Of a DNA stretch of 64,000 nucleotides, positions 53,191-61,582 are shown piece after piece. Position numbers and translations under genes: made by a program. The stretch's first letter is position 1; the number at the start of each line of letters is the position of its first letter. The notes under the pieces are model-generated. The model was not told the DNA's origin, ran no database searches, and worked only from the letters and a program-made list of their open reading frames with translations. The stretch is from Acinetobacter populi (GTDB lineage: Bacteria > Pseudomonadota > Gammaproteobacteria > Pseudomonadales > Moraxellaceae): NCBI RefSeq assembly GCF_002174125.1, contig NZ_NEXX01000001.1, positions 868,001 to 932,000 of the forward strand, in the 5' to 3' direction.

Positions 53191-54207
53191 ATGTTAGAAG
53201 CCTTTTATGCCACTGAGCGCGGTAGTTTGGAAGATGTCACCATTAATGGTGGCTTCGATTTACATCAGGATTTGGCCTGGATCGATCTGATTGCACCAAC
53301 GCAAGAAGAACAACAGTGGATCTTGGATGCCTATAAACAGAATCTTCCAACCCTAAAATCATTAGAAGACATTTCCTCATCAGCACGTTTTTATCGTGAT
53401 GATGATGGTATTTTGCATATCAGCACCTACTTCCTCACCAAAAATAAAAATTTTCAGGTCGATGGCGAGTTGGAAGATCTGGAAAATACGCTAGCTGCGA
53501 CAGTTCATACCGTTGCTTTTTTGCTGGATAAAACCCGACTGATTACCCTACGGGGAGAAAAACTGGTTGCTTTCCGGGCGTTTCGTGCCCGTGCCCGACG
53601 CAATGATTATGATATGGATTATAAGGATCCTGTCTGGATCTTACTGGGGTTATTGGAAGCCAAACTGGATGAGTTGTCAGATATTCTCGAAGATACCCAT
53701 AAATATCTGGAAGAATATTCAGCAGAAGTGTTAAACAACCATCACCGTGAACAAATTCTTGATCTCGATGACATGATTACCCGACTTGCGCATCAAGAAG
53801 ATATGCTGGGAAAAGCACAGCTGTGTTTGACTGATCTGCGCCGTGTATTGACCTTTCTCTCTCGTCCACGGGCTTTGGGTAGTCATATCTATGATGCCGA
53901 TATTCGCGAGATGAACGAAGACGTGCGTTCATTGCTGGAACATAATACCTTTTTGTTCCAGAAGTTAAAATTCTTGCTCGACATCACCACAGGTTTTGCC
54001 AACACCGAAATGAATGAAACCTTTAAGCGTTTCTCGATTTTACCGAGTATGTTGGCACCACCAATGCTAGTGGCTGGTATTTATGGTATGAATACCGATG
54101 TATTGCCCTTTTCACAAGGCCCAATGAGTTTTGTCATGGTCTTTGGTATTGTATTATTCTTCCTGACTGCACCGATCATTATCTTTAAATGGAAAAAATG
54201 GATTTAA
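53191..54207 (+). CDS. corA: Magnesium/cobalt transporter CorA
   Basis: A 338-residue CorA-family channel. The ATG at 53191 (MLEAFYATERG) has CAAGGAAGA before it; an upstream TTG in frame would add 19 residues without clear homology. The large N-terminal cytoplasmic domain is followed by two C-terminal transmembrane helices, and the GMN signature (IYGMNTDV) is at the start of the periplasmic loop. It moves Mg2+ and possibly Co2+ and Ni2+. Monocistronic. Confidence 0.93.
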   Translation: MLEAFYATERGSLEDVTINGGFDLHQDLAWIDLIAPTQEEQQWILDAYKQNLPTLKSLEDISSSARFYRDDDGILHISTYFLTKNKNFQVDGELEDLENTLAATVHTVAFLLDKTRLITLRGEKLVAFRAFRARARRNDYDMDYKDPVWILLGLLEAKLDELSDILEDTHKYLEEYSAEVLNNHHREQILDLDDMITRLAHQEDMLGKAQLCLTDLRRVLTFLSRPRALGSHIYDADIREMNEDVRSLLEHNTFLFQKLKFLLDITTGFANTEMNETFKRFSILPSMLAPPMLVAGIYGMNTDVLPFSQGPMSFVMVFGIVLFFLTAPIIIFKWKKWI

Positions 54208-54328
54208 TCACATGACCTAAGACGTAAAATATCATTTTGCTTCTTAGGTTGTAAAAATGCAGTCTTGCAAGACAGCAGATTCTATTCAATTTTCTTTTCA
54301 CAGACCGATTCTTTAATTTAGGATAAAC

Positions 54329-54349
54329 ATCCGGATAATGATTCCGGAT
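54329..54349 (+). promoter_or_regulatory. Inverted repeat just before the TauE/SafE gene
   Basis: ATCCGGA-TAATGAT-TCCGGAT is a perfect 7-7-7 inverted repeat ending 25 bp before the ATG. It can be an operator or an RNA hairpin that affects translation. Confidence 0.5.
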
Positions 54350-54374
54350 CATGCAATAAAATTAGAGAATTTTT

Positions 54375-55103
54375 ATGATATATCTTGCGCTGGCGCTCAC
54401 TGGTATTTTAGCTGGTTTCATTAGTGGTATCGTCGGCACAGGATCATCCATTATTTTGTTGCCGATTCTGGCTTATTTATTTGGCGCAAAACTTGCCGTA
54501 CCCATTATGGCGATTGCTTCAATCATGGGTAATATCTCAAGAGTAATATTATGGCGTAGTCAGCTTAATATTAAGGCTTTTTTGCTCTTTATTTGCTTGG
54601 GTATGCCAATGACGATTCTTGGCGCAAATACCCTTTGGATTATTTCTCCGGTTGTTTCCGATATTATCATCGGTTTATTTTTTATTTGCTTGATTCCAAT
54701 CAGATACTGGGCCAAAGCCCATCACTTCCAACTCAATAACATGCAATTGGTTCTTGCTGGTGCGGTATTAGGTTATTTGACCGGCATTGTATTCTCAACC
54801 GGTCCATTAACCTTGCCGATATTTAGTGGATTTGGTTTAACCAAAGGTGCATTACTGGCCACCGAAGCCGCTGCATCATTTAGCATCTATCTAACCAAGG
54901 TATTTACCTTTGGTCTGTTAGGCGCTTTAAATGGACAAACCATCATCATCGGAATAATGGTTGGGCTAACCTTGATGCTGGGCAATTATATCGGTAAATA
55001 TTATGTCTTACAGATGTCAGAGCAATGCTATCACCTGTTGCTGGATTTAATGTTACTGATAGCAGGTCTAGCCATGTGGTATTCTGCCTATACGGTACTT
55101 TAA
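54375..55103 (+). CDS. TauE/SafE (TSUP) family permease
   Basis: A 242-residue membrane protein with about eight helices. The repeat motifs of the TSUP family are visible: GFISGIVGTGSSIILLPIL at the N-terminus and a second half with TGIVFSTGPLTLPIFSGFG. It is a likely exporter or importer of small sulphur-containing or other organic anions. There are no metabolic genes near it to suggest the substrate. An inverted repeat lies directly upstream. Confidence 0.85.
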   Translation: MIYLALALTGILAGFISGIVGTGSSIILLPILAYLFGAKLAVPIMAIASIMGNISRVILWRSQLNIKAFLLFICLGMPMTILGANTLWIISPVVSDIIIGLFFICLIPIRYWAKAHHFQLNNMQLVLAGAVLGYLTGIVFSTGPLTLPIFSGFGLTKGALLATEAAASFSIYLTKVFTFGLLGALNGQTIIIGIMVGLTLMLGNYIGKYYVLQMSEQCYHLLLDLMLLIAGLAMWYSAYTVL

Positions 55104-55109
55104 AATCAT

Positions 55110-55943
55110 TTAATCAAAATTTGATTCATCAGACTGTTTTTTAAATAGATATAAACAAAACTGCGCCTGAATTTTAAATTGATCCCGAGCTTCCAGTGCT
55201 GCCCGCTTATCCGCCTTGGCCTTCCACGCATAGGGTGTCATGGCAATTAAATCTTTGAGTTGTTGCTGATTCAGGCTTAAATCATCTGTAATAAGATGCT
55301 GTTCAATAAGCTCAAACTCTGGCTGCAACTGGGTAATAAACTTTTCCGGTTCATGCACCTTGACCTGATCAAATAAGGCTTCACGCATGGCATATAAATG
55401 CTGCGGTGCAGGTGTGGCAACCAGTAAATACCCCTGAGATTCCAGTACACGTAACATTTCCATTTTTGGTAATGGGCTAAAAAAACTGCTACACAATCGT
55501 AACGACTGATCCTGTACCGGAAGTATCGCACCTGTACCGACCACCCAAACTACCTGCTTCTGTGTATCTTGTTTTGCAGCAATCTGCACCGCCGACTTGG
55601 CAATATCCACCGCAATTAAATCCGGTACAACCTCGGCCATAGCCTGTGTGTAATATCCCTCACCACAGCCAATATCAATAGCCGACTGGATATTTAACTG
55701 CTGTAGTACTGCAACAATTTTGTGCTGTAAGCTTTGATAAAATCCAGCCGTTAAAAAGCGCCGACGGGCAGCCACAGCCTCGGGTGTATCCCCCGGCGAT
55801 TTACTGTGTTTATGCTGGACTACATGCAAATTGACATAGCCTTGTTTGGCCTGATCATAACTATGGCGATTGCTGCATTGCCATGTCTTGTCCTGAAGTG
55901 TCAGATTTTCCCTGCACACAGGACACATTAAATTCACCGTCAT
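55110..55943 (-). CDS. rlmA: 23S rRNA (guanine-N1)-methyltransferase RlmA
   Basis: A 277-residue SAM methyltransferase that modifies G745 in helix 35 of 23S rRNA. The N-terminal zinc-binding site has CPVC (residues 7-10) and CSNRH; downstream come QGYVNLHVVQHKHSKSPGDT and the SAM motif AIDIGCGEGYYTQ. The length equals the RrmA group. Its ATG directly follows the stop of the preceding gene with no gap, so it is the last gene of the TetR operon. Confidence 0.9.
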   Translation of the reverse strand: MTVNLMCPVCRENLTLQDKTWQCSNRHSYDQAKQGYVNLHVVQHKHSKSPGDTPEAVAARRRFLTAGFYQSLQHKIVAVLQQLNIQSAIDIGCGEGYYTQAMAEVVPDLIAVDIAKSAVQIAAKQDTQKQVVWVVGTGAILPVQDQSLRLCSSFFSPLPKMEMLRVLESQGYLLVATPAPQHLYAMREALFDQVKVHEPEKFITQLQPEFELIEQHLITDDLSLNQQQLKDLIAMTPYAWKAKADKRAALEARDQFKIQAQFCLYLFKKQSDESNFD

Positions 55944-56288
55944 TCAGGCTTTCTCGTCTAAATTCTTTAAATAGGCTTTGGCTTGCATACCCACAAAGGT
56001 CCGCCCGGCATTCTCACCCTGAATCCACTCATCCACATTAAATAAATCGAATAAGCCAATTTTTACCAATGTCGGTACGGCAACTTTTAATTCTTGTTCT
56101 ACTGCACTGCGTTCAGCTGCACCACTTTCATAACGATTGTAAAGTGCAATATTATGCAACATGGTCGCGACCGTTCCGGTTTGAACACGACTACCATCTT
56201 TTAATGTCACCTGTGTTAGAACTTCACCTGCTTCAACCACTTTATGATTAATTTGTGATAATTGATCTGATCCGGAAATTTTAGACAT
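55944..56288 (-). CDS. Small conserved-looking protein of unknown function
   Basis: A 114-residue soluble protein with no signal peptide and no cysteine. It has a helix-rich N-terminal part (NHKVVEAGEVLTQVTLKDGS) and the segment TVATMLHNIALYNRYESG. I do not recognise a family. It is tightly packed between the TetR gene (2-bp gap) and rlmA (0-bp gap), so all three are probably co-transcribed. Confidence 0.65.
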   Translation of the reverse strand: MSKISGSDQLSQINHKVVEAGEVLTQVTLKDGSRVQTGTVATMLHNIALYNRYESGAAERSAVEQELKVAVPTLVKIGLFDLFNVDEWIQGENAGRTFVGMQAKAYLKNLDEKA

Positions 56289-56290
56289 GT

Positions 56291-56872
56291 CTACACGCTT
56301 CCTGTTTTTGAAATTTCAAATATTTGATTAAACATTTGTCTGGTCTGCTGCGCGATCTGCTCATTATAGCCATCGACCAGAAAACGACTGATTAACCCTT
56401 CCAATAAGGTATAAAGCAAATCTGCAAGGTCTATTATGCCAGATTGAGGACAACAATAGTGGCAAATCAATTGATATAACCATTGTTTATGCGACCTTGA
56501 AATTACAATGATTTCAGTTTGTTCTACATTGGCTTCGGCCACTGCACGTACAAATAAACAGCCCTTAAACGTATCGGTCTGGAACCAGTCCAAGTGCCAG
56601 TCGAAAATTTTATTTAAGGCATTTAATCCTTCCGCCTGTCCAATATAATCCGTTAACGTTTGCCTAAAGCGTTGATCTCTAGCTTGTAGCACCGACTGTA
56701 CCAACTGATTTTTATTTTTAAAATAGGTGTACATGGTGGTTTTGGAACAGCCCGATTCATCCCGGATTAAATCTACTCCCACCGCGGTGAAACTCTGTTG
56801 ATTAAACAAGCTTTCTGCCGTGTTCAAGATTTTATCTGCCGACTTTGACATTTTGGATGGATTAGACTGCAT
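56291..56872 (-). CDS. TetR-family transcriptional regulator
   Basis: A 193-residue TetR-type repressor. The DNA-binding domain (about residues 8-58) includes SFTAVGVDLIRDESGCSKTT and MYTYFKNKNQLV. An AAAGGA site precedes the ATG. It is divergent from the HPP-family gene, with a perfect 24-bp palindrome in the 52-bp gap, so it very likely represses itself and the HPP gene. The ligand is unknown. Confidence 0.88.
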   Translation of the reverse strand: MQSNPSKMSKSADKILNTAESLFNQQSFTAVGVDLIRDESGCSKTTMYTYFKNKNQLVQSVLQARDQRFRQTLTDYIGQAEGLNALNKIFDWHLDWFQTDTFKGCLFVRAVAEANVEQTEIIVISRSHKQWLYQLICHYCCPQSGIIDLADLLYTLLEGLISRFLVDGYNEQIAQQTRQMFNQIFEISKTGSV

Positions 56873-56886
56873 AAATTTCCTTTATA

Positions 56887-56910
56887 AAATAGTACAGATC
56901 TGTACTATTT
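56887..56910. promoter_or_regulatory. Perfect 24-bp palindrome, probable TetR operator
   Basis: AAATAGTACAGA and TCTGTACTATTT meet without a spacer between the TetR and HPP genes. Its length and symmetry suit a TetR dimer-of-dimers or single-dimer site. It contains TGTACTAT, which could overlap the promoters of both genes. Confidence 0.8.
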
Positions 56911-56924
56911 AAAATAATAACGCT

Positions 56925-57485
56925 ATGATCATAAAAAATCAATCCGAGTACACCATCATGGCTTTTTACTTACAACAGAAAAAACGGCTGGCGTCATTTT
57001 TCCAGCAATCTGAAGTTTTACGTAGTTTAATCGGTGGGACAGCTAGTATTTTGGCGTTACTCTGGTTAACTCAATTCAGCCAGCACGTCTGGATTATGGC
57101 GCCGTTCGGTGCAAGTTGTGTCATTCTTTATGCTGTTTCTCAATCGCCTTTGGCACAGCCTAGAAATGTTATTCTAGGGCATTTTATCTCGGCATTGATT
57201 GGTTTACTGTTCCTGAAATTCTTTTCCACATCCATGCTCAGTATCGCATTTGCGGTAGGTTGTGCCATTGCCGCCATGCAACTCTTAAAATGCGTTCACC
57301 CGCCTGCTGGTGCCAATCCATTGGTAATTTTACTAACCGCCAATACTGTGCAGTACGACTGGAGTTTCTTATTATTTCCGACTTTATCAGGCGCTATAGT
57401 TCTGGTGTTAATTGCATGTATTGTCAATAATATCGGTCGTCACCAGAAATATCCTGTACAAGGATTTGCATGGTTAAAAAAATAA
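56925..57485 (+). CDS. HPP-family membrane protein
   Basis: A 186-residue inner-membrane protein with about five helices. It contains the HPP signature VHPPAGANPLVILL at about residues 125-138 and the APFGASCVILYAV helix. HPP proteins have been linked to nitrite or other anion transport in some organisms, but that is uncertain here. The ATG at 56925 lies only 15 bp after the operator; a second ATG at 56958 (MAFYLQQKKR) may be the real start. A TetR gene is divergent. Confidence 0.8.
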   Translation: MIIKNQSEYTIMAFYLQQKKRLASFFQQSEVLRSLIGGTASILALLWLTQFSQHVWIMAPFGASCVILYAVSQSPLAQPRNVILGHFISALIGLLFLKFFSTSMLSIAFAVGCAIAAMQLLKCVHPPAGANPLVILLTANTVQYDWSFLLFPTLSGAIVLVLIACIVNNIGRHQKYPVQGFAWLKK

Positions 57486-57494
57486 GTATTAAAA

Positions 57495-57526
57495 AACCTG
57501 CAATTTCTATCACAAAATTGCAGGTT
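57495..57526. terminator. Bidirectional terminator between the HPP gene and mraY
   Basis: AACCTGCAATTT and AAATTGCAGGTT form a perfect 12-bp stem with an 8-nt loop. It closes the HPP gene and, read on the other strand, the mur/fts operon ending with mraY. Confidence 0.8.
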
Positions 57527-57542
57527 AATATAGATTGCAAAC

Positions 57543-58661
57543 TTAACGTAATTTTAAGGTCATTAAGCCCACGACCACTAAAATGATGGTAATAATCCAG
57601 AAACGGATCACCACTTGGGTTTCTTTCCAGCCCTGTTTTTCATAATGATGATGTAAAGGTGCCATTAAAAACACACGTTTTTGCCGCATGCGTAACGAGC
57701 CAATCTGCAAGAATACAGAGATTGCTTCCATCACAAATACACCGCCCATGATGGCAAAGACAATTTCCTGACGTACCATCACCGCAATAGTACCTAGCAT
57801 TGCACCAAGTGCCAGTGCACCAACATCCCCCATGAAAATTTGTGCAGGATGTGCGTTATACCAAAGGAACGCCAAACCCGCACCAATCATGGCAGCACAA
57901 ATCACGACCAGTTCTGAAGCATAGCGGATATAAGGAATATGCAGATAATTGGCAAAACGAATATCACCCGCCAGATAGGCAAATACACCCAAACCAGCAG
58001 ACACCAGAACAATCGGCATAATTGCCAAACCATCCAGACCATCGGTTAAGTTGACTGCATTGGAAGCACCATTGATCACCAGATAGGTAAACACAATAAA
58101 TGCCAAACCAAACGGGATCACAGACAATGGGATACTGATATTCTTAAAGAACGGGATCAGTAAATCCAGCATATTGGCCGTGACTGCTGGATTACCCTGC
58201 TGGGTCGCAATGATATACAAGCCAATCCCGGCACCTAATGAACCAATAGACGTCCAAAAGAATTTCTTCCGCGCTGGTAAACCGGCATTGTCTTTATAAC
58301 GGATTTTAATCCAGTCATCGGCCCAGCCCACTGCACCAAAGATCACCATGACACCCAGCACAATCCAGACATAAGGATTGCTCAGGTCTGCCCAAAGCAA
58401 GGTACTAATACCGATAGACAGTAGAATTAATACCCCGCCCATGGTCGGTGTACCCATTTTTGCAGCATGATTTTCCGGTGCAAAGCTACTTACAGCTTGT
58501 CCGTATTTAAGCGCACGCAACTTACGAATCATGACCGGACCCAAAAATAGTCCAATCCCCAAAGCAGTTAAAACGCTCAGTAAAGAACGTAACGTTAGAT
58601 ATCGAACAACCTGAAACGAGCTATGATAGCCTGCAAGGTGCTCAAACAGCCATAACAGCAT
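57543..58661 (-). CDS. mraY: Phospho-N-acetylmuramoyl-pentapeptide transferase MraY
   Basis: A 372-residue, ten-helix inner-membrane enzyme that makes lipid I. Conserved sites are [20 protein letters not shown] (catalytic Asp pair), [27 protein letters not shown] and the C-terminal [20 protein letters not shown]. The start directly follows the murF stop. It is the last gene of the local mur/fts cluster and is followed by a terminator. Confidence 0.97.
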   Translation of the reverse strand: MLLWLFEHLAGYHSSFQVVRYLTLRSLLSVLTALGIGLFLGPVMIRKLRALKYGQAVSSFAPENHAAKMGTPTMGGVLILLSIGISTLLWADLSNPYVWIVLGVMVIFGAVGWADDWIKIRYKDNAGLPARKKFFWTSIGSLGAGIGLYIIATQQGNPAVTANMLDLLIPFFKNISIPLSVIPFGLAFIVFTYLVINGASNAVNLTDGLDGLAIMPIVLVSAGLGVFAYLAGDIRFANYLHIPYIRYASELVVICAAMIGAGLAFLWYNAHPAQIFMGDVGALALGAMLGTIAVMVRQEIVFAIMGGVFVMEAISVFLQIGSLRMRQKRVFLMAPLHHHYEKQGWKETQVVIRFWIITIILVVVGLMTLKLR

Positions 58662-60062
58662 TTAAAGTTTCTCCATCAATGCCGCCAATACATCTTCCAT
58701 ATGGGTATAACGTGACCCTTTAAACAGGAAGCTCATTGGCTGTGGTTGATGCTTATTGACAATGGTCAACAAGGCTGCCAAAGCATCCTGTTGATTCGTA
58801 TAAGCTGAACAATGTGCAGCTTTCGCCCCATTGGCGATGATTGTGGCATATTCGCCAACTGCAACAATATAATCGAGTGGTTTCTCTGCCAGTGCCTGCC
58901 CCAAAGCAAAGTGTTCGGCTTGGGCATCATCACCCAGTTCACCAATATCACCGATCACCATGACTTTAATACCATTTTGTTGGGCAAGGACATCGGCAGC
59001 CGCACGCATGGAATTTGGATTGGCATTATACGTGTCATCAATCAATAAGTATTGTTGATGTTGAATAAAATTCAGACGTCCTTTTGCCCCTTTGGCTTGT
59101 GCCAATCCAAAGACGATATCTTCCAGACCTACTTGCATGGCCAGTGCAAAGGCTGCGGCTGCTTCGGCATTATGTACATTATGTTCACCGGCAAAAGGCA
59201 ATTCGATGTGGACTTCGCCCTGTGGCGTAATTAAATCAAAACTTGAAGACTGGGCATGAAGCTGGATATTTTCGGCATAAATATCGCCACCTTTGCCAAA
59301 GCTCAGTTGTCTATAAGCTTGCGCCGCTTGACGGATAGGTTCGACAAAATCATCTGCGGCCGGAATAATCGCAATCCCACCTGTTTTAATGTGTGGATAA
59401 ATTTCCGACTTTGCATTACAAATACCTTGTCGTCCACCAAATTCACCTAGATGTGCAGTACCAATATTAATAATACCGGCCACATCAGGCTGGACCAGAT
59501 TCGAGGTATAGTCAATTTCCCCCTGATGGCTAGCACCCAGTTCCATTACTGCATAACGATGCTCATCAGGACGTAACTCCAGCAACATCATCGGTACACC
59601 CAGATCATTATTCAGATTGCCGCGTGTGACCAGCGTAGCCCCCAAACGGGAAAAAATACTGCCCAGCATTTCCTTGGTGGTGGTTTTACCACTACTACCA
59701 GTTAAAGCAACCACGTTTAGATGCTGACATTGCTGGCGGCGATAGGCCCCCAGATGTCCCAATGCCAGACGAGTATCAGCAACAATTAACTGTGGAATAG
59801 ATAAACCAGTGATTTCACGCTGTACGATCACACAGGTTGCACCCTGTTCGACCACTTGTTGTACAAAGTCATGTGCATCAAAACGCTCACCTTTTAACGC
59901 TAGGAAAGCATCACCTGCTTTTGCCTGACGAGAATCGGTGAGAATACGCAGGATAGAGGTGTCTGGATGTTGATTGTGCAGCCACTGCCCTTGTGTTGCC
60001 TGTTGTAGCTGATCGCTAGACCATGGCACTAGAGGCGCAGTGCTGGTTGTAGAGGTATGCAT
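58662..60062 (-). CDS. murF: UDP-MurNAc-tripeptide-D-Ala-D-Ala ligase MurF
   Basis: A 466-residue Mur ligase that adds D-Ala-D-Ala to the tripeptide precursor. ATP loop is ALTGSSGKTTTKEML. NLNNDLGVP and YNANPNSMRAA are the other typical blocks, and the C-terminal domain ends LFKGSRYTHMEDVL. It lies 8 bp after murE and abuts mraY with no gap. Cytoplasmic. Confidence 0.97.
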   Translation of the reverse strand: MHTSTTSTAPLVPWSSDQLQQATQGQWLHNQHPDTSILRILTDSRQAKAGDAFLALKGERFDAHDFVQQVVEQGATCVIVQREITGLSIPQLIVADTRLALGHLGAYRRQQCQHLNVVALTGSSGKTTTKEMLGSIFSRLGATLVTRGNLNNDLGVPMMLLELRPDEHRYAVMELGASHQGEIDYTSNLVQPDVAGIINIGTAHLGEFGGRQGICNAKSEIYPHIKTGGIAIIPAADDFVEPIRQAAQAYRQLSFGKGGDIYAENIQLHAQSSSFDLITPQGEVHIELPFAGEHNVHNAEAAAAFALAMQVGLEDIVFGLAQAKGAKGRLNFIQHQQYLLIDDTYNANPNSMRAAADVLAQQNGIKVMVIGDIGELGDDAQAEHFALGQALAEKPLDYIVAVGEYATIIANGAKAAHCSAYTNQQDALAALLTIVNKHQPQPMSFLFKGSRYTHMEDVLAALMEKL

Positions 60063-60070
60063 AAACGTTC

Positions 60071-61576
60071 CTATTGCGCAGGATAAGCCGATGGCGATAA
60101 ATGATGCGGGGTATCAATGGCAGACTGCACTTCAACCACATCATCAAACCAGTGTCGAACACCATCAATTTCCTGATAATTTTCGTGCCCTTTGCCTGCA
60201 ATTACCACAATATCACCGGGCTGTGCATGTTTTACGGCAAACTTGATTGCCTCACGTCGATCATGAATTTCCTCGACCTGATGACCATTAAAATTAATCC
60301 CGGCTTTCATATCCGCAAAAATTTGTACAGGATCTTCACTACGTGGATTATCCGTGGTCAAAATCACCTGATCGGCATGATTCAGGGCAGCTTGAGTCAT
60401 TTCCGGACGTTTGCCGCGATCACGATCTCCACCACAACCAAATACCGCCCATAATTGGCCTTCAACATGATGTTGTAAACTGATCAATACCTGCTCTAAT
60501 GCATCTGGGGTATGGGCATAATCGACAATAAATAATCGTCCCTGATCACTCAGCGTTTGCATACGGCCCGGGGCACCTTTAAGCTGCGGAATCAGGGCAA
60601 TAATATCAGGCAAGGCAAAGCCCAGTTTTTCTACACAAATGATCGCAGCCAATATATTTTCTACATTAAAATGGCCTAGCAGCGGACTCTCAACCTGATA
60701 TTGACCAGACGGACTATCCAAAACAAATGTTGCACCAGATAGACTAAATTGCAACGCCGAAACACGATAATCTGAGCGTGCTTCAGACAAGGCATACAAC
60801 CAGATCTCAGGCTGGGCCGGATTGTTTTTTGCATGTTCAATCATTAAAGCGGCATGATCATCATCATGATTGATCACCGCATGTTTTAAACTAGGAAAAT
60901 CAAATAAACCGGCTTTGGCTCTGGCATAATTTTCTAGCGTTTTATGATAATCCAGATGATCACGGCTTAAATTGGTAAATGCAGCAACCTCAATCGGCGT
61001 ACCTGCCAAACGGCCTTGTTCAATGCCGTGTGAGCTGGCTTCCAGTGACAAAAACTTTGCCCCTTGCCGACTAAAATCATAATACATTTGCTGAAACTGC
61101 AAGGCGTCCAGTGTGGTATGGCTGGATGCCTGCAAATTTGGCAAAATGCCATTACCTGTCGTTCCCATCACGGCAGTCGCTTGTCCCAGCAAAGTCAACA
61201 ACTCGGCAATCAAACGAGATACCGTGGTTTTACCATTTGTTCCGGTAACTGCAACTGCACGCGCCAATGTTTGCGGCTGTCCTGCCTGTAAAAATGCCTG
61301 TTGTAAACCGCCCAAAATTTGGCGCAGATTGGCAACAAATAAAATACTGTCCTGTCTTTCAAGCTCAACTTCGGTTAATACCCCAATCGCTCCCTGTTGC
61401 AAGGCTTGCTGAATATAATGCTGCGTTGCAGTTACATCATTATGCAGCCCCTGCAATGCAATAAAAATATGACCTGTCTGTACTTTGCGACTATCCAGAC
61501 AAAAACCATTAAAGGATTGCATCGCCCAGTCAGGAAGCTGCTCATCATGCGGGAAAATTTCAGATAAAGTCGTCAT
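60071..61576 (-). CDS. murE: UDP-MurNAc-L-Ala-D-Glu:meso-DAP ligase MurE
   Basis: A 501-residue Mur ligase. The ATP loop is VTGTNGKTTVSRLI. The motif TTDNPRSEDP (about residue 409) is the DNPR signature of ligases that add meso-diaminopimelate rather than lysine, so the cell wall is probably of the A1-gamma type. ASSHGIEQGRL and FGCGGDRDRGKRPEM are conserved. It lies 6 bp after ftsI and 8 bp before murF. Confidence 0.97.
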   Translation of the reverse strand: MTTLSEIFPHDEQLPDWAMQSFNGFCLDSRKVQTGHIFIALQGLHNDVTATQHYIQQALQQGAIGVLTEVELERQDSILFVANLRQILGGLQQAFLQAGQPQTLARAVAVTGTNGKTTVSRLIAELLTLLGQATAVMGTTGNGILPNLQASSHTTLDALQFQQMYYDFSRQGAKFLSLEASSHGIEQGRLAGTPIEVAAFTNLSRDHLDYHKTLENYARAKAGLFDFPSLKHAVINHDDDHAALMIEHAKNNPAQPEIWLYALSEARSDYRVSALQFSLSGATFVLDSPSGQYQVESPLLGHFNVENILAAIICVEKLGFALPDIIALIPQLKGAPGRMQTLSDQGRLFIVDYAHTPDALEQVLISLQHHVEGQLWAVFGCGGDRDRGKRPEMTQAALNHADQVILTTDNPRSEDPVQIFADMKAGINFNGHQVEEIHDRREAIKFAVKHAQPGDIVVIAGKGHENYQEIDGVRHWFDDVVEVQSAIDTPHHLSPSAYPAQ

Positions 61577-61582
61577 GATGTA

